Origin: Smithella sp.
Lineage (GTDB): Bacteria; Desulfobacterota; Syntrophia; Syntrophales; Smithellaceae
Reading direction: 5' to 3'
Assembly: GCA_012510495.1 (NCBI GenBank)
Contig: JAAZHX010000314.1
Location: forward strand, 1-64,000
Length of the DNA stretch: 64,000 nt
Shown here piece after piece: positions 56,827-64,000 of this stretch. Below the pieces are notes generated by a model, which made no database searches, was not told the DNA's origin, and saw nothing but the letters and a program-made list of their open reading frames with translations. How positions within the stretch are numbered: the stretch's first letter is position 1; each line of letters opens with the position of its first letter. Made by a program: the position numbers and the translations under genes.

Positions 56827-57666
56827 CTACAGGGATTGGGCAAAGAAAACGCGACAGTCTCCGGAAACTTTTTTTTCAATGGCATTCCGCGCTTCTCTGG
56901 CCGACCCTTCATCGGTAAAAAGACCGAATAGCGTGGGACCGCTGCCCGACATCAATGCACCCAGGGCGCCTTCGTTGATCAGCAATTGTTTAAAATCTGC
57001 CAATTCGGGACGCATCCTCATCGATACAGCTTCTAAATCATTATGCAATTCCCGAATTACATCACCCAGTGCGTAAAATCGCGGAATGCTATAATTATTT
57101 TCTTTTTTTGTCAACGTGAAATTAAGGTTTTCGTACACCGTTTTTGTGGAAAAGGAAAAGGGCGGATTGATTAAAACCATATTCAATTTTGGCGTGTTTT
57201 CCAGGACCTGAAGCCGGTCGCCGATACCTGAGGCAAACGCCGTCCGGCCAAAAATAAAGAAAGGAACATCTGCACCAAGTTTCACCCCCAGCTTCATCAG
57301 CTCGGCTTTGCTCAAGCCCAGTGAACACAGGTCATTGAGCGCCAGCAACGTGGCCGCAGCATCCGAACTGCCTCCTCCCAGCCCGGCGGCCGAAGGAATC
57401 CGCTTGGAGAGCGTGATGTCAACGCCGCCCGGATAGCCGGCATGTTCGAAAAGCTCCCGGGCTGCCCGGAAAACCAGGTTGTTTTCATCAGTGGGAAGGT
57501 TGGCTCCGGGGCAGGAAAGAACAATTCCCTCCGGGCGGAGGGAACAGTTCAGTTCATCAAAAATGGAAATCGGTTGCATGACGGAAGCCAGATCATGGTA
57601 GCCGTCCGGCCGTTTGCGCAAAATTCGCAGAAAAAGGTTGATTTTTGCGGGCGCCAGCCTTCGCAT
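56827..57666 (-). CDS. ispE: 4-diphosphocytidyl-2-C-methyl-D-erythritol kinase
   Basis: 279 residues, GHMP kinase. APAKINLFLRILRKRPDGYHD (about 5-25, split over motif 1), the ATP loop PSAAGLGGGSSDAAATL (about 94-110) and the C-terminal SGSGPTLFGLF (about 249). It phosphorylates CDP-ME in the MEP isoprenoid route. ATG 57666 lies directly after the DUF1844 stop; ATG 57687 is in frame and would overlap that gene. Confidence 0.95.
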   Translation of the reverse strand: MRRLAPAKINLFLRILRKRPDGYHDLASVMQPISIFDELNCSLRPEGIVLSCPGANLPTDENNLVFRAARELFEHAGYPGGVDITLSKRIPSAAGLGGGSSDAAATLLALNDLCSLGLSKAELMKLGVKLGADVPFFIFGRTAFASGIGDRLQVLENTPKLNMVLINPPFSFSTKTVYENLNFTLTKKENNYSIPRFYALGDVIRELHNDLEAVSMRMRPELADFKQLLINEGALGALMSGSGPTLFGLFTDEGSAREARNAIEKKVSGDCRVFFAQSL

Positions 57667-57667
57667 T

Positions 57668-58063
57668 TCAGCCTTTTTCTTTGACATAACGCATTTTCAG
57701 CTCGTAGATCACCCCTTCGATCAGGCTGGTTTCGTTGGCATCCAGGTTTCCGGCGGTTTTCTTTTGGAGCATGTCCAGAATATCGATGGTCTGCTTGGCA
57801 GCCGGAAGATTCTTTTCGGCTTTCTCTCCTTCAACCTCCGGAAAATCGCCAAAATGAAACAGAGCGGATGTGGAAAGCGAAATGACAAAATTCGTAAAGT
57901 TAACAGAGGGATACTCCTGTGGTTCTGACGGAGTTTTGTCTGTCTGCCCTTTGTCCTCATCCGCTTTTACGGATACCGGCTCTTCTTTTGCCCCGGTCTC
58001 CGGTTCTTCCGAAAAACGCCTGTCCCTGATGACAAATCCTTCGCCTTTGGTTTCTTCTGCCAT
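57668..58063 (-). CDS. DUF1844 protein
   Basis: 131 residues. Variable charged N terminus (1-50), then the DUF1844 core: NFTNFVISLSTSALFHFGD (about 55-73), AKQTIDILDMLQKKT (about 88-102). The family is small, cytoplasmic and of unknown function. It precedes ispE and may be cotranscribed with it. Confidence 0.85.
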   Translation of the reverse strand: MAEETKGEGFVIRDRRFSEEPETGAKEEPVSVKADEDKGQTDKTPSEPQEYPSVNFTNFVISLSTSALFHFGDFPEVEGEKAEKNLPAAKQTIDILDMLQKKTAGNLDANETSLIEGVIYELKMRYVKEKG

Positions 58064-58077
58064 AACGCCTCCCTCAC

Positions 58078-58123
58078 GATGTACCGCCAGGGAACGGTCG
58101 CGATCGTTCCCTGGCGGTACATC
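58078..58123. repeat. Perfect 19-bp inverted repeat between clpB and DUF1844
   Basis: 58078-58096 and 58105-58123 are perfectly complementary, with an 8-nt loop (GTCGCGAT). It lies 17 nt beyond the clpB stop. No T tract follows on the minus strand. It may end the clpB message with Rho or protect its 3' end. Confidence 0.75.
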
Positions 58124-58140
58124 TTTACAGTCTTCGGCTT

Positions 58141-60729
58141 TCAGCCTTTCTTGCTGAAAGCGATCGCCCCTTTCGAAACGCCAACGACAATGTGGTCGCC
58201 CTCGGTAAATTTGCCTGCCAGAATATCCATCGCCAGCGGGTCCAAAACAAGTTTCTGCAGCGACCTTTTGAGCGGCCGGGCCCCGTAAACCGGGCTGTAG
58301 CCCTCTTCCGCTATATATTTTTTCGCCTCGTCTGTCAATTCGATGGAGAGCTTGCGCTCTTTCAGACGTTTATCGATCAGCCCGAGCTGGATGCCGACAA
58401 TCCGGTGAATGTCGTCGAGCGTCAGGCAATGGAACATGATGATGTCGTCGATGCGGTTCAAAAACTCCGGCTTGAAGGTTGCGCGCAGCGCCTCCATCGA
58501 CCGGTTTCTCCCTTCCTCCTCGGAAAGCGACGGATCCTGGATCCACCCGCTTCCGACGTTGGAGGTCATGATCACGATGGTGTTCTTGAAATCCACCGTG
58601 CGGCCGTGGCCGTCGGTGAGCCGGCCGTCGTCCAGTATCTGTAAAAGGATATTGAAGACATCCGGATGCGCCTTTTCGATTTCGTCGAACAACAGGACGC
58701 TGTAAGGCTTGCGGCGGACGGCCTCTGTGAGGTAGCCACCTTCGTCATAGCCCACGTAACCGGGCGGAGCGCCGATCAGGCGCGCCACTGCGTGCTTTTC
58801 CATGTATTCGGACATGTCAATGCGGATCATGGCCTGCTCGTTGTCGAACATGAACTCCGCCAGCGCCCGCGCCAGTTCCGTCTTGCCCACACCGGTCGGC
58901 CCCAGGAAGATAAACGACCCGATGGGACGGTTCGGATCCTGCAGGCCGGAGCGCGCACGCCTCAGCGCCGCCGAGACCGCCGCAATTCCGTCGTCCTGGC
59001 CGATCACGCGCACCCCGAGGCGCTCGTCCATGTGAATGAGTTTCTGCACGTCGCTTTCCATCATGCGGGAAAGCGGAATCCCCGTCCAGTTGGAAACCAC
59101 TTCGGCCACGTCTTCGGCATCGACTTCTTCCTTGAGCATCCGGTTGTTTTTCTGAACCTCTTCCAGCTTTGCCTGGTCGGCTTCCAGTTCCCTGGCCAGT
59201 TCCACCATTTTGCCGTAGCGAATTTCCGCTGCGAGCGCCAGGTTGCCTTCGCGCTGGGCACCCGCTTCCTCCGTTTTCAGCGCCTCCATCCGGCTTTTGA
59301 TCTGCTGGATCTTTTTGATGATTTCCTTTTCCGACGACCAGTGCAGCTTCATCCGGTCCATCTCGCTTTGGAGTTCCGCCAGTTCCTTTCCAATCTTTTC
59401 GCGCCGCTCGGTCGCGGCTTTGTCCGTGTCTTTTTTGAGGGACTGCTTTTCGATTTCCAGCTGAATGATCCTGCGGTCAACCGCATCGATCTCGGACGGC
59501 ATCGAATCCAGTTCGATCCGGAGGCGGGACGCGGATTCGTCAATCAGGTCCACCGCCTTGTCCGGCAGAAATCGGTCGGTGATGTAGCGGTGGGAGAGCG
59601 TGGCCGCGGCGACAATCGCCGAATCCTTGATCCGCACGCCGTGGTGCACTTCGTAGCGTTCCTTGAGGCCGCGCAGAATGGCGATGGTATCCTCGACCGT
59701 CGGCTCCCTGACCAGCACCGGCTGGAAGCGCCGCTCGAGCGCCGCGTCCTTTTCGATGTATTTGCGGTATTCGTTCAGCGTCGTTGCGCCCACGCAGCGC
59801 AGCTCCCCGCGCGCGAGCGCCGGTTTGAGCATGTTGGAGGCGTCCATCGAGCCTTCCGAAGCGCCCGCTCCGACCACGGTGTGAATTTCGTCAATAAAGA
59901 GAATGATCTCTCCCTGGGCGCTCGTGACCTCCTTTAAAACCGCCTTGAGCCTTTCTTCAAATTCCCCCCGGTATTTCGCGCCTGCGATCAGAGCGCCGAT
60001 GTCCAGACCGATCACGCGCTTGCCTTTCAGGTTTTCCGGCACATCGCCGTTGACGATACGCTGGGCGAGGCCTTCCACGATGGCGGTCTTGCCGACACCC
60101 GGTTCGCCGATCAGCACCGGGTTGTTTTTGGTGCGCCGCGAGAGCACCTGCATAATGCGGCGGATCTCCTCGTCGCGGCCGATGACCGGGTCGAACGAGC
60201 TCTTGCGAGCCAGTTCGTTGAAATCTCTGGCGTAGCGCTCGAGGGCCTGATACTTGCCTTCCGGATTGGGGTCCGTCACGCGCTGATTGCCGCGAATATC
60301 AACCAGCGCCTTGAAAATATTGTCCCTCGTGGCACCGTGACGGCGCAGCGTTCTGCCCGCCTCCCCTTCCTTCTCTTCGGACATCGCAACCAGGACATGC
60401 TCGGCGCTCACATACTCGTCCTTGAGCTGTGCCGCTTCGGTCATGGCCTGGTCAAACAGCCGGTTGAGTCTGCCGCCCAAATACACCTGGCCCGCGCCCG
60501 AGCCTCCGACACTGGGCTGCTTTTTCAAATAAGCGTTCAGTTCCTGTTCTATTTTTTGCGGGGATGCCCCCAGCTTCGTCAGGACGGCGGAGGCGATGGA
60601 ATCGGGCTGCTGTAAAAAACACGCCAGCAGATGCTCCGGCTCAATGGACTGGTTCCCCAGCGAGGCGGCCAGCGTCTGCGCGTCCTGAAGCGTTTCCTGG
60701 ACTTTCAAGGTGAATTTATCAAATCTCAT
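58141..60729 (-). CDS. clpB: ATP-dependent chaperone ClpB
   Basis: 862 residues. N-terminal Clp-N repeats (1-145), first AAA domain with Walker [10 protein letters not shown] (about 203) and [12 protein letters not shown] (about 276), the coiled-coil M domain (about 405-525, the ClpB hallmark), second AAA domain with Walker [10 protein letters not shown] (about 602) and [12 protein letters not shown] (about 671). It works with DnaK to dissolve aggregates. The gene starts 12 nt after the cyclase stop, so both are cotranscribed. Confidence 0.97.
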   Translation of the reverse strand: MRFDKFTLKVQETLQDAQTLAASLGNQSIEPEHLLACFLQQPDSIASAVLTKLGASPQKIEQELNAYLKKQPSVGGSGAGQVYLGGRLNRLFDQAMTEAAQLKDEYVSAEHVLVAMSEEKEGEAGRTLRRHGATRDNIFKALVDIRGNQRVTDPNPEGKYQALERYARDFNELARKSSFDPVIGRDEEIRRIMQVLSRRTKNNPVLIGEPGVGKTAIVEGLAQRIVNGDVPENLKGKRVIGLDIGALIAGAKYRGEFEERLKAVLKEVTSAQGEIILFIDEIHTVVGAGASEGSMDASNMLKPALARGELRCVGATTLNEYRKYIEKDAALERRFQPVLVREPTVEDTIAILRGLKERYEVHHGVRIKDSAIVAAATLSHRYITDRFLPDKAVDLIDESASRLRIELDSMPSEIDAVDRRIIQLEIEKQSLKKDTDKAATERREKIGKELAELQSEMDRMKLHWSSEKEIIKKIQQIKSRMEALKTEEAGAQREGNLALAAEIRYGKMVELARELEADQAKLEEVQKNNRMLKEEVDAEDVAEVVSNWTGIPLSRMMESDVQKLIHMDERLGVRVIGQDDGIAAVSAALRRARSGLQDPNRPIGSFIFLGPTGVGKTELARALAEFMFDNEQAMIRIDMSEYMEKHAVARLIGAPPGYVGYDEGGYLTEAVRRKPYSVLLFDEIEKAHPDVFNILLQILDDGRLTDGHGRTVDFKNTIVIMTSNVGSGWIQDPSLSEEEGRNRSMEALRATFKPEFLNRIDDIIMFHCLTLDDIHRIVGIQLGLIDKRLKERKLSIELTDEAKKYIAEEGYSPVYGARPLKRSLQKLVLDPLAMDILAGKFTEGDHIVVGVSKGAIAFSKKG

Positions 60730-60740
60730 ACCTTTCCTCT

Positions 60741-61619
60741 CTATTCCACGGGCTTTTCAATTGTCACGAAGAGCTTTCCGTTTTTAAAGATGCTGACATC
60801 TCCCGAGGACTGGGAAATCACCATCGCCACCGCCTTGGTCACGTTGGTGATGCCCGCCGCGGCGATATGGCGGCTGCCCAGCCCCGACGGAAAATCCCTG
60901 CTGTCCAGCGCCGCGCTCAAATGCCTGCCTGCCGTAACAATCGCGCCGTTGGCCTTGATGACAAACGCGCCGTCAATGGCGCAAAATTCCTTGATGGTTC
61001 CCTCCAGCTCCGGGTTCAGAATATTACGCTGCTCCTCGGAATACCCCTTAAACGGGTTAATGATCATCTGCCGGGAAAGCTGCAAAACTTTTTCATCATC
61101 CCCCAGCACGAAAATGGTTCCGACCTTCCGGCCTTCCCGCCCCTGGGCGGCAAGCTCGCAGGCAATGTTCAGCGCCGCGTTGAAAACCTCCGGCTGGACG
61201 GAATCTACGACATCGCTGATGTCGTCGGACGTCAGAATTTCAAACTCGCGCCCCACGTCAATGAAAAAGATGCTGTCCGCGTAGCCGAATTTCGGCACTC
61301 CGGACAGGCAGACAATTCTGTCTCCTTTTTTGAACAGTCCGGAAACAATGCCCTTGGCGATCGCGATCTTGATTTTTCCGACACGGGTCAGATTCACGTC
61401 GGGAAGTTCCAGCTTCTTTGCCGCCGGCAGCAGTTTCGCCGGCAGGTCTTCGGACTCTTTCATGACCAGAACAAACCGAATCGATTTTCTCTCGTCTTCG
61501 GAAAGATCCGCCAGCTCGCCCAGAACGTCCACGCACACGAGAACACAGTCGGCTTTTACTTCCTTCGCCAGCTTGACGGCTGATTCGATCATCGTCTTGT
61601 TTACGGATTTCATAAGCAT
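60741..61619 (-). CDS. Diadenylate cyclase, DacZ-like
   Basis: 292 residues. An N-terminal alpha/beta domain (1-150) with pyruvate-kinase-like features and a C-terminal DisA_N cyclase domain: the DGA motif CAIDGAFVI (about 213) and the RHR-type motif read here as GSRHIAAA (about 247), with isoleucine in the usual second arginine position. It would make cyclic di-AMP from two ATP. The domain layout resembles archaeal DacZ rather than DisA or CdaA. Cotranscribed with clpB; divergent from rpoH. ATG 61613 is an alternative start. Confidence 0.8.
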   Translation of the reverse strand: MLMKSVNKTMIESAVKLAKEVKADCVLVCVDVLGELADLSEDERKSIRFVLVMKESEDLPAKLLPAAKKLELPDVNLTRVGKIKIAIAKGIVSGLFKKGDRIVCLSGVPKFGYADSIFFIDVGREFEILTSDDISDVVDSVQPEVFNAALNIACELAAQGREGRKVGTIFVLGDDEKVLQLSRQMIINPFKGYSEEQRNILNPELEGTIKEFCAIDGAFVIKANGAIVTAGRHLSAALDSRDFPSGLGSRHIAAAGITNVTKAVAMVISQSSGDVSIFKNGKLFVTIEKPVE

Positions 61620-61639
61620 TCACCGGATCTTTTGAAAAT

Positions 61640-61668
61640 AGAATAAGCATTTTGCGCCCGCCTGTCAA
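61640..61668 (-). promoter_or_regulatory. Sigma-70 promoter of the cyclase-clpB operon
   Basis: On the minus strand TTGACA (61663-61668), a 17-nt spacer, TATTCT (61640-61645). Transcription would begin near 61633, 14 nt before the ATG. Confidence 0.75.
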
Positions 61669-61701
61669 GACGGGGACGGCCGCCCGGGGGAAAATATTTG
61701 C

Positions 61702-61730
61702 TTGACCGCCAATGGACTCTTCGGTATCTA
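61702..61730 (+). promoter_or_regulatory. Possible promoter of rpoH
   Basis: TTGACC (61702-61707), a 17-nt spacer and TATCTA (61725-61730). It lies inside the longest rpoH frame, so it fits with the TTG start at 61766. The -10 match is weak. Confidence 0.4.
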
Positions 61731-61765
61731 ACAGCCATGTTTTGTTCATCGAGGAGGCCAGACCG

Positions 61766-62611
61766 TTGAAGTTACCCGTCGTCACCGGCACTCTGGACTT
61801 ATACATCGCCGATATCAACCGTTTTCCCCTTTTAACCCCCGAGGAAGAATTCAAGCTGGCGATGCGTCTGAAGAAAGACAGTGACCTGGAAGCAGCGGAA
61901 AAGCTCATCGTTTCCAACCTGCGGTTTGTCGTGAAGATCGCTCACGAATACCGCAACTACGGCTTCAAGCTGACCGATCTCATTCAGGAGGGCAACATCG
62001 GGCTGATTCATGCCGTCAAAAAATTCGACCCGGAGAAAGGCTACCGCCTGATTTCCTATGCGGTCTGGTGGATTCGCGCCTATATTCAGAACTACCTGAT
62101 TAAATCCTGGAGCATCGTCAAGATCGGAACCACACAGGCGCAGAGGAAGCTTTTCTTCAAGCTCAGCCAGGCCAGGAGGCAACTGGAAACGCTATCCAAG
62201 AAGAATCCCGAATTCAGCGAGATTGCCGATTCACTGGGCGTCAAGGGCTCCGAGGTCAAGGAAATGGATCTGCGGATGGGCTCGCGCGATCTGTCGCTCA
62301 ATGAGCTCATCAGTGACGACGGCAACGCGTCCCATATCGATTTTCTCACCCACGACGCCGACAATCAGGAAGTCTCTCTGATCAAGCATGAAGAACGAAG
62401 TCTGGTCAAACGGCACATCGCCGGCGCTCTGGCCAAGCTCAGCGAGCGGGAAAGCTACATCATTTTGCACCGCGTCATGGCGGATGATCCGCTGACCCTG
62501 CAGGAAATCGGAGACAAATACAACATCACCCGCGAACGCGCCCGTCAGATTGAAAAACAGGCGCTCAAAAAAGTGCAGCTGGCGCTTCCGTATCTGAAAG
62601 AAGACCATTAA
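61766..62611 (+). CDS. rpoH: RNA polymerase sigma-32 factor
   Basis: 281 residues, close to the 284 of E. coli. Region 2 has NLRFVVKIAHEYRNYGF (about 52-68) and LIQEGNIGLIHAVKKFDPEKG; the RpoH box TTQAQRKLFFKL (about 126-137) sets it apart from RpoD and RpoS. Region 4 carries LTLQEIGDKYNITRERARQ. GAGGAGG lies 9 nt before TTG 61766; the ATG at 61712 has no ribosome site and overlaps the likely promoter. Divergent from the clpB operon that it may control. Confidence 0.88.
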   Translation: MKLPVVTGTLDLYIADINRFPLLTPEEEFKLAMRLKKDSDLEAAEKLIVSNLRFVVKIAHEYRNYGFKLTDLIQEGNIGLIHAVKKFDPEKGYRLISYAVWWIRAYIQNYLIKSWSIVKIGTTQAQRKLFFKLSQARRQLETLSKKNPEFSEIADSLGVKGSEVKEMDLRMGSRDLSLNELISDDGNASHIDFLTHDADNQEVSLIKHEERSLVKRHIAGALAKLSERESYIILHRVMADDPLTLQEIGDKYNITRERARQIEKQALKKVQLALPYLKEDH

Positions 62612-62615
62612 GCGG

Positions 62616-63221
62616 TCATGGGGTCCACGGGAAATAAACGAGAAACCATGCAATCTTCACGTATTCTCTGGCCACCTTTTTCCAGTCGGACGCCCCAAGC
62701 TCCCAAGCGTTCACCGGCGCCTTTTCATAGGGTGTCGGCAAAAAGCAACAGCCGTCGGGCGAACCGAATTCCTTGCTGACGATGATGCGGATGCGCCGCA
62801 TGTGATAGGGAGAGCTGACAAAGATCGCCGTCGTCTGCCCGTATTGCCGCATAATTTTTTTCGCCTCGATCAGCTCCAGATGCGTGTCCTCGTAGTACAA
62901 CGGAGCTCCGGCGCCTTGATTCTTTTTGAGGCGGCCGGGGGTTTTCCGTTCCCCAACGGGTTTGAGCCTCCTCTGATCGACAATGAAGAGCTCCTGATAC
63001 GCGGGAATCATGAGGGCGTCCGCCATCCCCCGGTTCATCAACTCCCTGGCATAGCGATCTCGGTCATTAAAAACTGGGCCCAGCAAAACCACGACGGCAT
63101 CCGCCCGGGCGCAGCCGGTGGAATACACCAGAAACCGGGGCGCATAAAACACCCCCGCCGCAAGGACGATCATCGCCAGCATCAGCATTCCGATGCGCTT
63201 TTTAAAGGACCGCCGGGTCAT
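62616..63221 (-). CDS. DUF218 (YdcF/SanA-like) membrane-anchored protein
   Basis: 201 residues. One N-terminal membrane segment (about 10-27), then a Rossmann-like DUF218 domain (DAVVVLLG near 41; EAKKIMRQYGQTTAIFVSSPYHMRR near 117-141). Related proteins (ElyC, SanA, YdcF) act in the cell envelope; the exact reaction is unknown. It converges on rpoH with 4 nt between the stops. Confidence 0.8.
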   Translation of the reverse strand: MTRRSFKKRIGMLMLAMIVLAAGVFYAPRFLVYSTGCARADAVVVLLGPVFNDRDRYARELMNRGMADALMIPAYQELFIVDQRRLKPVGERKTPGRLKKNQGAGAPLYYEDTHLELIEAKKIMRQYGQTTAIFVSSPYHMRRIRIIVSKEFGSPDGCCFLPTPYEKAPVNAWELGASDWKKVAREYVKIAWFLVYFPWTP

Positions 63222-63248
63222 GGGCCGATGCCGCTCCTGTTTTCTTTT

Positions 63249-64000
63249 TCATAATTTGCTTTTCAGTTCGTTGAGTTTGTTGAGCGCGTCCAGCGGCGTC
63301 ATCGAAGAAACCTCCAGCCGGCGAAGCTCTTCCAGCACGATGTCTTCGTTTTCCGTAAACAGGTTCAGCTGCGGGTTGGCGGGTTTTCGGACATTTCTGC
63401 CGCGGGCGATTCGCGGCATGCCGATCTCGTCGAACTCCCCCTTCTCCAGATTGTGCAGAATTTCCCTGGCCCGGGCGATGACATCCTCCGGAACGCCGGC
63501 GATTTTCGCGACTTCGATGCCGTAACTGCGGCTGGCCCCGCCTTCCATGATCCTGCGCAGGAAAATAATTTTTTCTCCCCACTCCTTGACGGCAATGTTG
63601 TAGTTTTTCGCGCCCTGCTTAAACGCGGCCAGATCGGTCAACTGGTGGTAGTGCGTGGCAAAGAGCGTGCGCATGCCCTGTCCTCTGAAGTCGTGAATAA
63701 ACTCGGCCACAGCCCAGGCAATGCTCAAGCCGTCAAACGTCGAAGTTCCCCGACCCACCTCGTCGAGAATCACCAGGCTGCGGGGCGTTGCCTCCTTCAG
63801 AATCTGAGCCGTTTCCATCATTTCCACCATAAACGTGCTCTGGCCTTTGGCCAGACTGTCCGACGCGCCAATCCGCGTGAAAATTTTATCGACCACGCCG
63901 ATGCGGGCGCGGGACGCGGGAACAAAACTGCCCATCTGCGCCAGAAGCACGATCAGGGCCGCCTGCCGGATATACGTGGATTTGCCGGCCATGTTGGGCC
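63249..64000 (-). CDS. mutS: DNA mismatch repair protein MutS (3' part)
   Basis: The frame runs off the window edge; about 250 C-terminal residues are seen. They include the end of Walker A ([13 protein letters not shown]), the Walker B region [18 protein letters not shown] and the helix-turn-helix [10 protein letters not shown], followed by the C-terminal dimer region. The start lies beyond 64000. Confidence 0.96.
   Translation of the reverse strand, partial: PNMAGKSTYIRQAALIVLLAQMGSFVPASRARIGVVDKIFTRIGASDSLAKGQSTFMVEMMETAQILKEATPRSLVILDEVGRGTSTFDGLSIAWAVAEFIHDFRGQGMRTLFATHYHQLTDLAAFKQGAKNYNIAVKEWGEKIIFLRRIMEGGASRSYGIEVAKIAGVPEDVIARAREILHNLEKGEFDEIGMPRIARGRNVRKPANPQLNLFTENEDIVLEELRRLEVSSMTPLDALNKLNELKSKL

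Noticed and set aside
58666..59937. 423-codon plus-strand frame inside clpB
   Set aside because: It is an antisense shadow; the minus-strand protein carries all ClpB motifs.

Overview
The window reads as one chromosome segment of a strictly anaerobic Gram-negative bacterium, most likely a deltaproteobacterium (Desulfobacterota) close to Syntrophus or Smithella. This is inferred from gene content: an LPS export and KDO cluster tied to rpoN, ptsN, hprK and rapZ; NuoE/NuoF-type electron-bifurcation genes with their PHP, DRTGG and ATPase regulators; a proton-pumping pyrophosphatase; a DacZ-like diadenylate cyclase; and sigma-54 control. No ribosomal RNA is present, so the genus is not fixed. Most of the sequence is ordinary housekeeping DNA. 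TTG starts are common.

Layout. 1-5300: a small accessory catabolic locus with an MFS anion symporter, a lactonase-like metallohydrolase and a cupin, divergent from a PAS/sigma-54 activator. A clear -24/-12 promoter faces the cupin gene. 5068-6180: a shrunken group II intron that has lost its reverse transcriptase and interrupts an unrecognised gene, next to tRNA-Leu. 6400-15600: MTA/SAH deaminase, MuiA-like protein, HrpA helicase, aminotransferase, MtnX-like phosphatase. 15650-21200: slipin, NfeD, Udg4, CoaBC, M23 peptidase. 21250-31960 (all minus strand): xerD, a TPR protein, kdsA, kdsC, lptC, lptA, lptB, rpoN, hpf, ptsN, hprK, rapZ.

32060-36100: rpiB, then a decay zone with four broken genes (transport-protein stub, HD-domain protein, LuxR regulator, metallo-beta-lactamase), then a methyltransferase and a NUDIX hydrolase fused to an RsbRD-like domain. 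36100-42770 (plus strand): one likely operon that begins with five signalling genes (DRTGG, ATPase, DRTGG, PHP, ATPase) and ends with a NuoE-like protein, a thioredoxin-fold ferredoxin, and a 1018-residue fusion of a NuoF/HndC-type diaphorase with an NfnB/GltD-type NADPH module. No hydrogenase catalytic subunit follows. The set resembles a Sporomusa-type (Stn) electron-bifurcating transhydrogenase with its two large subunits fused, and is the most interesting system here.

42860-47960: radical SAM protein, OFA-family transporter, a fluoride riboswitch that appears to control a CPA2 antiporter by masking its ribosome-binding site, and uppP. 48160-51820: rpsF, rpsR, DUF2232, rplI, dnaB. 51920-61620 (minus strand): disA-like cyclase, clpB, DUF1844, ispE, tRNA-Gln, prs, rplY, pth, hppA. 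61760-64000: rpoH, divergent from the cyclase-clpB pair, then a DUF218 protein and the 3' part of mutS, which runs off the window.

Start codons were moved inward from the longest open frame wherever a Shine-Dalgarno sequence, an ATGA overlap or family length supported it.
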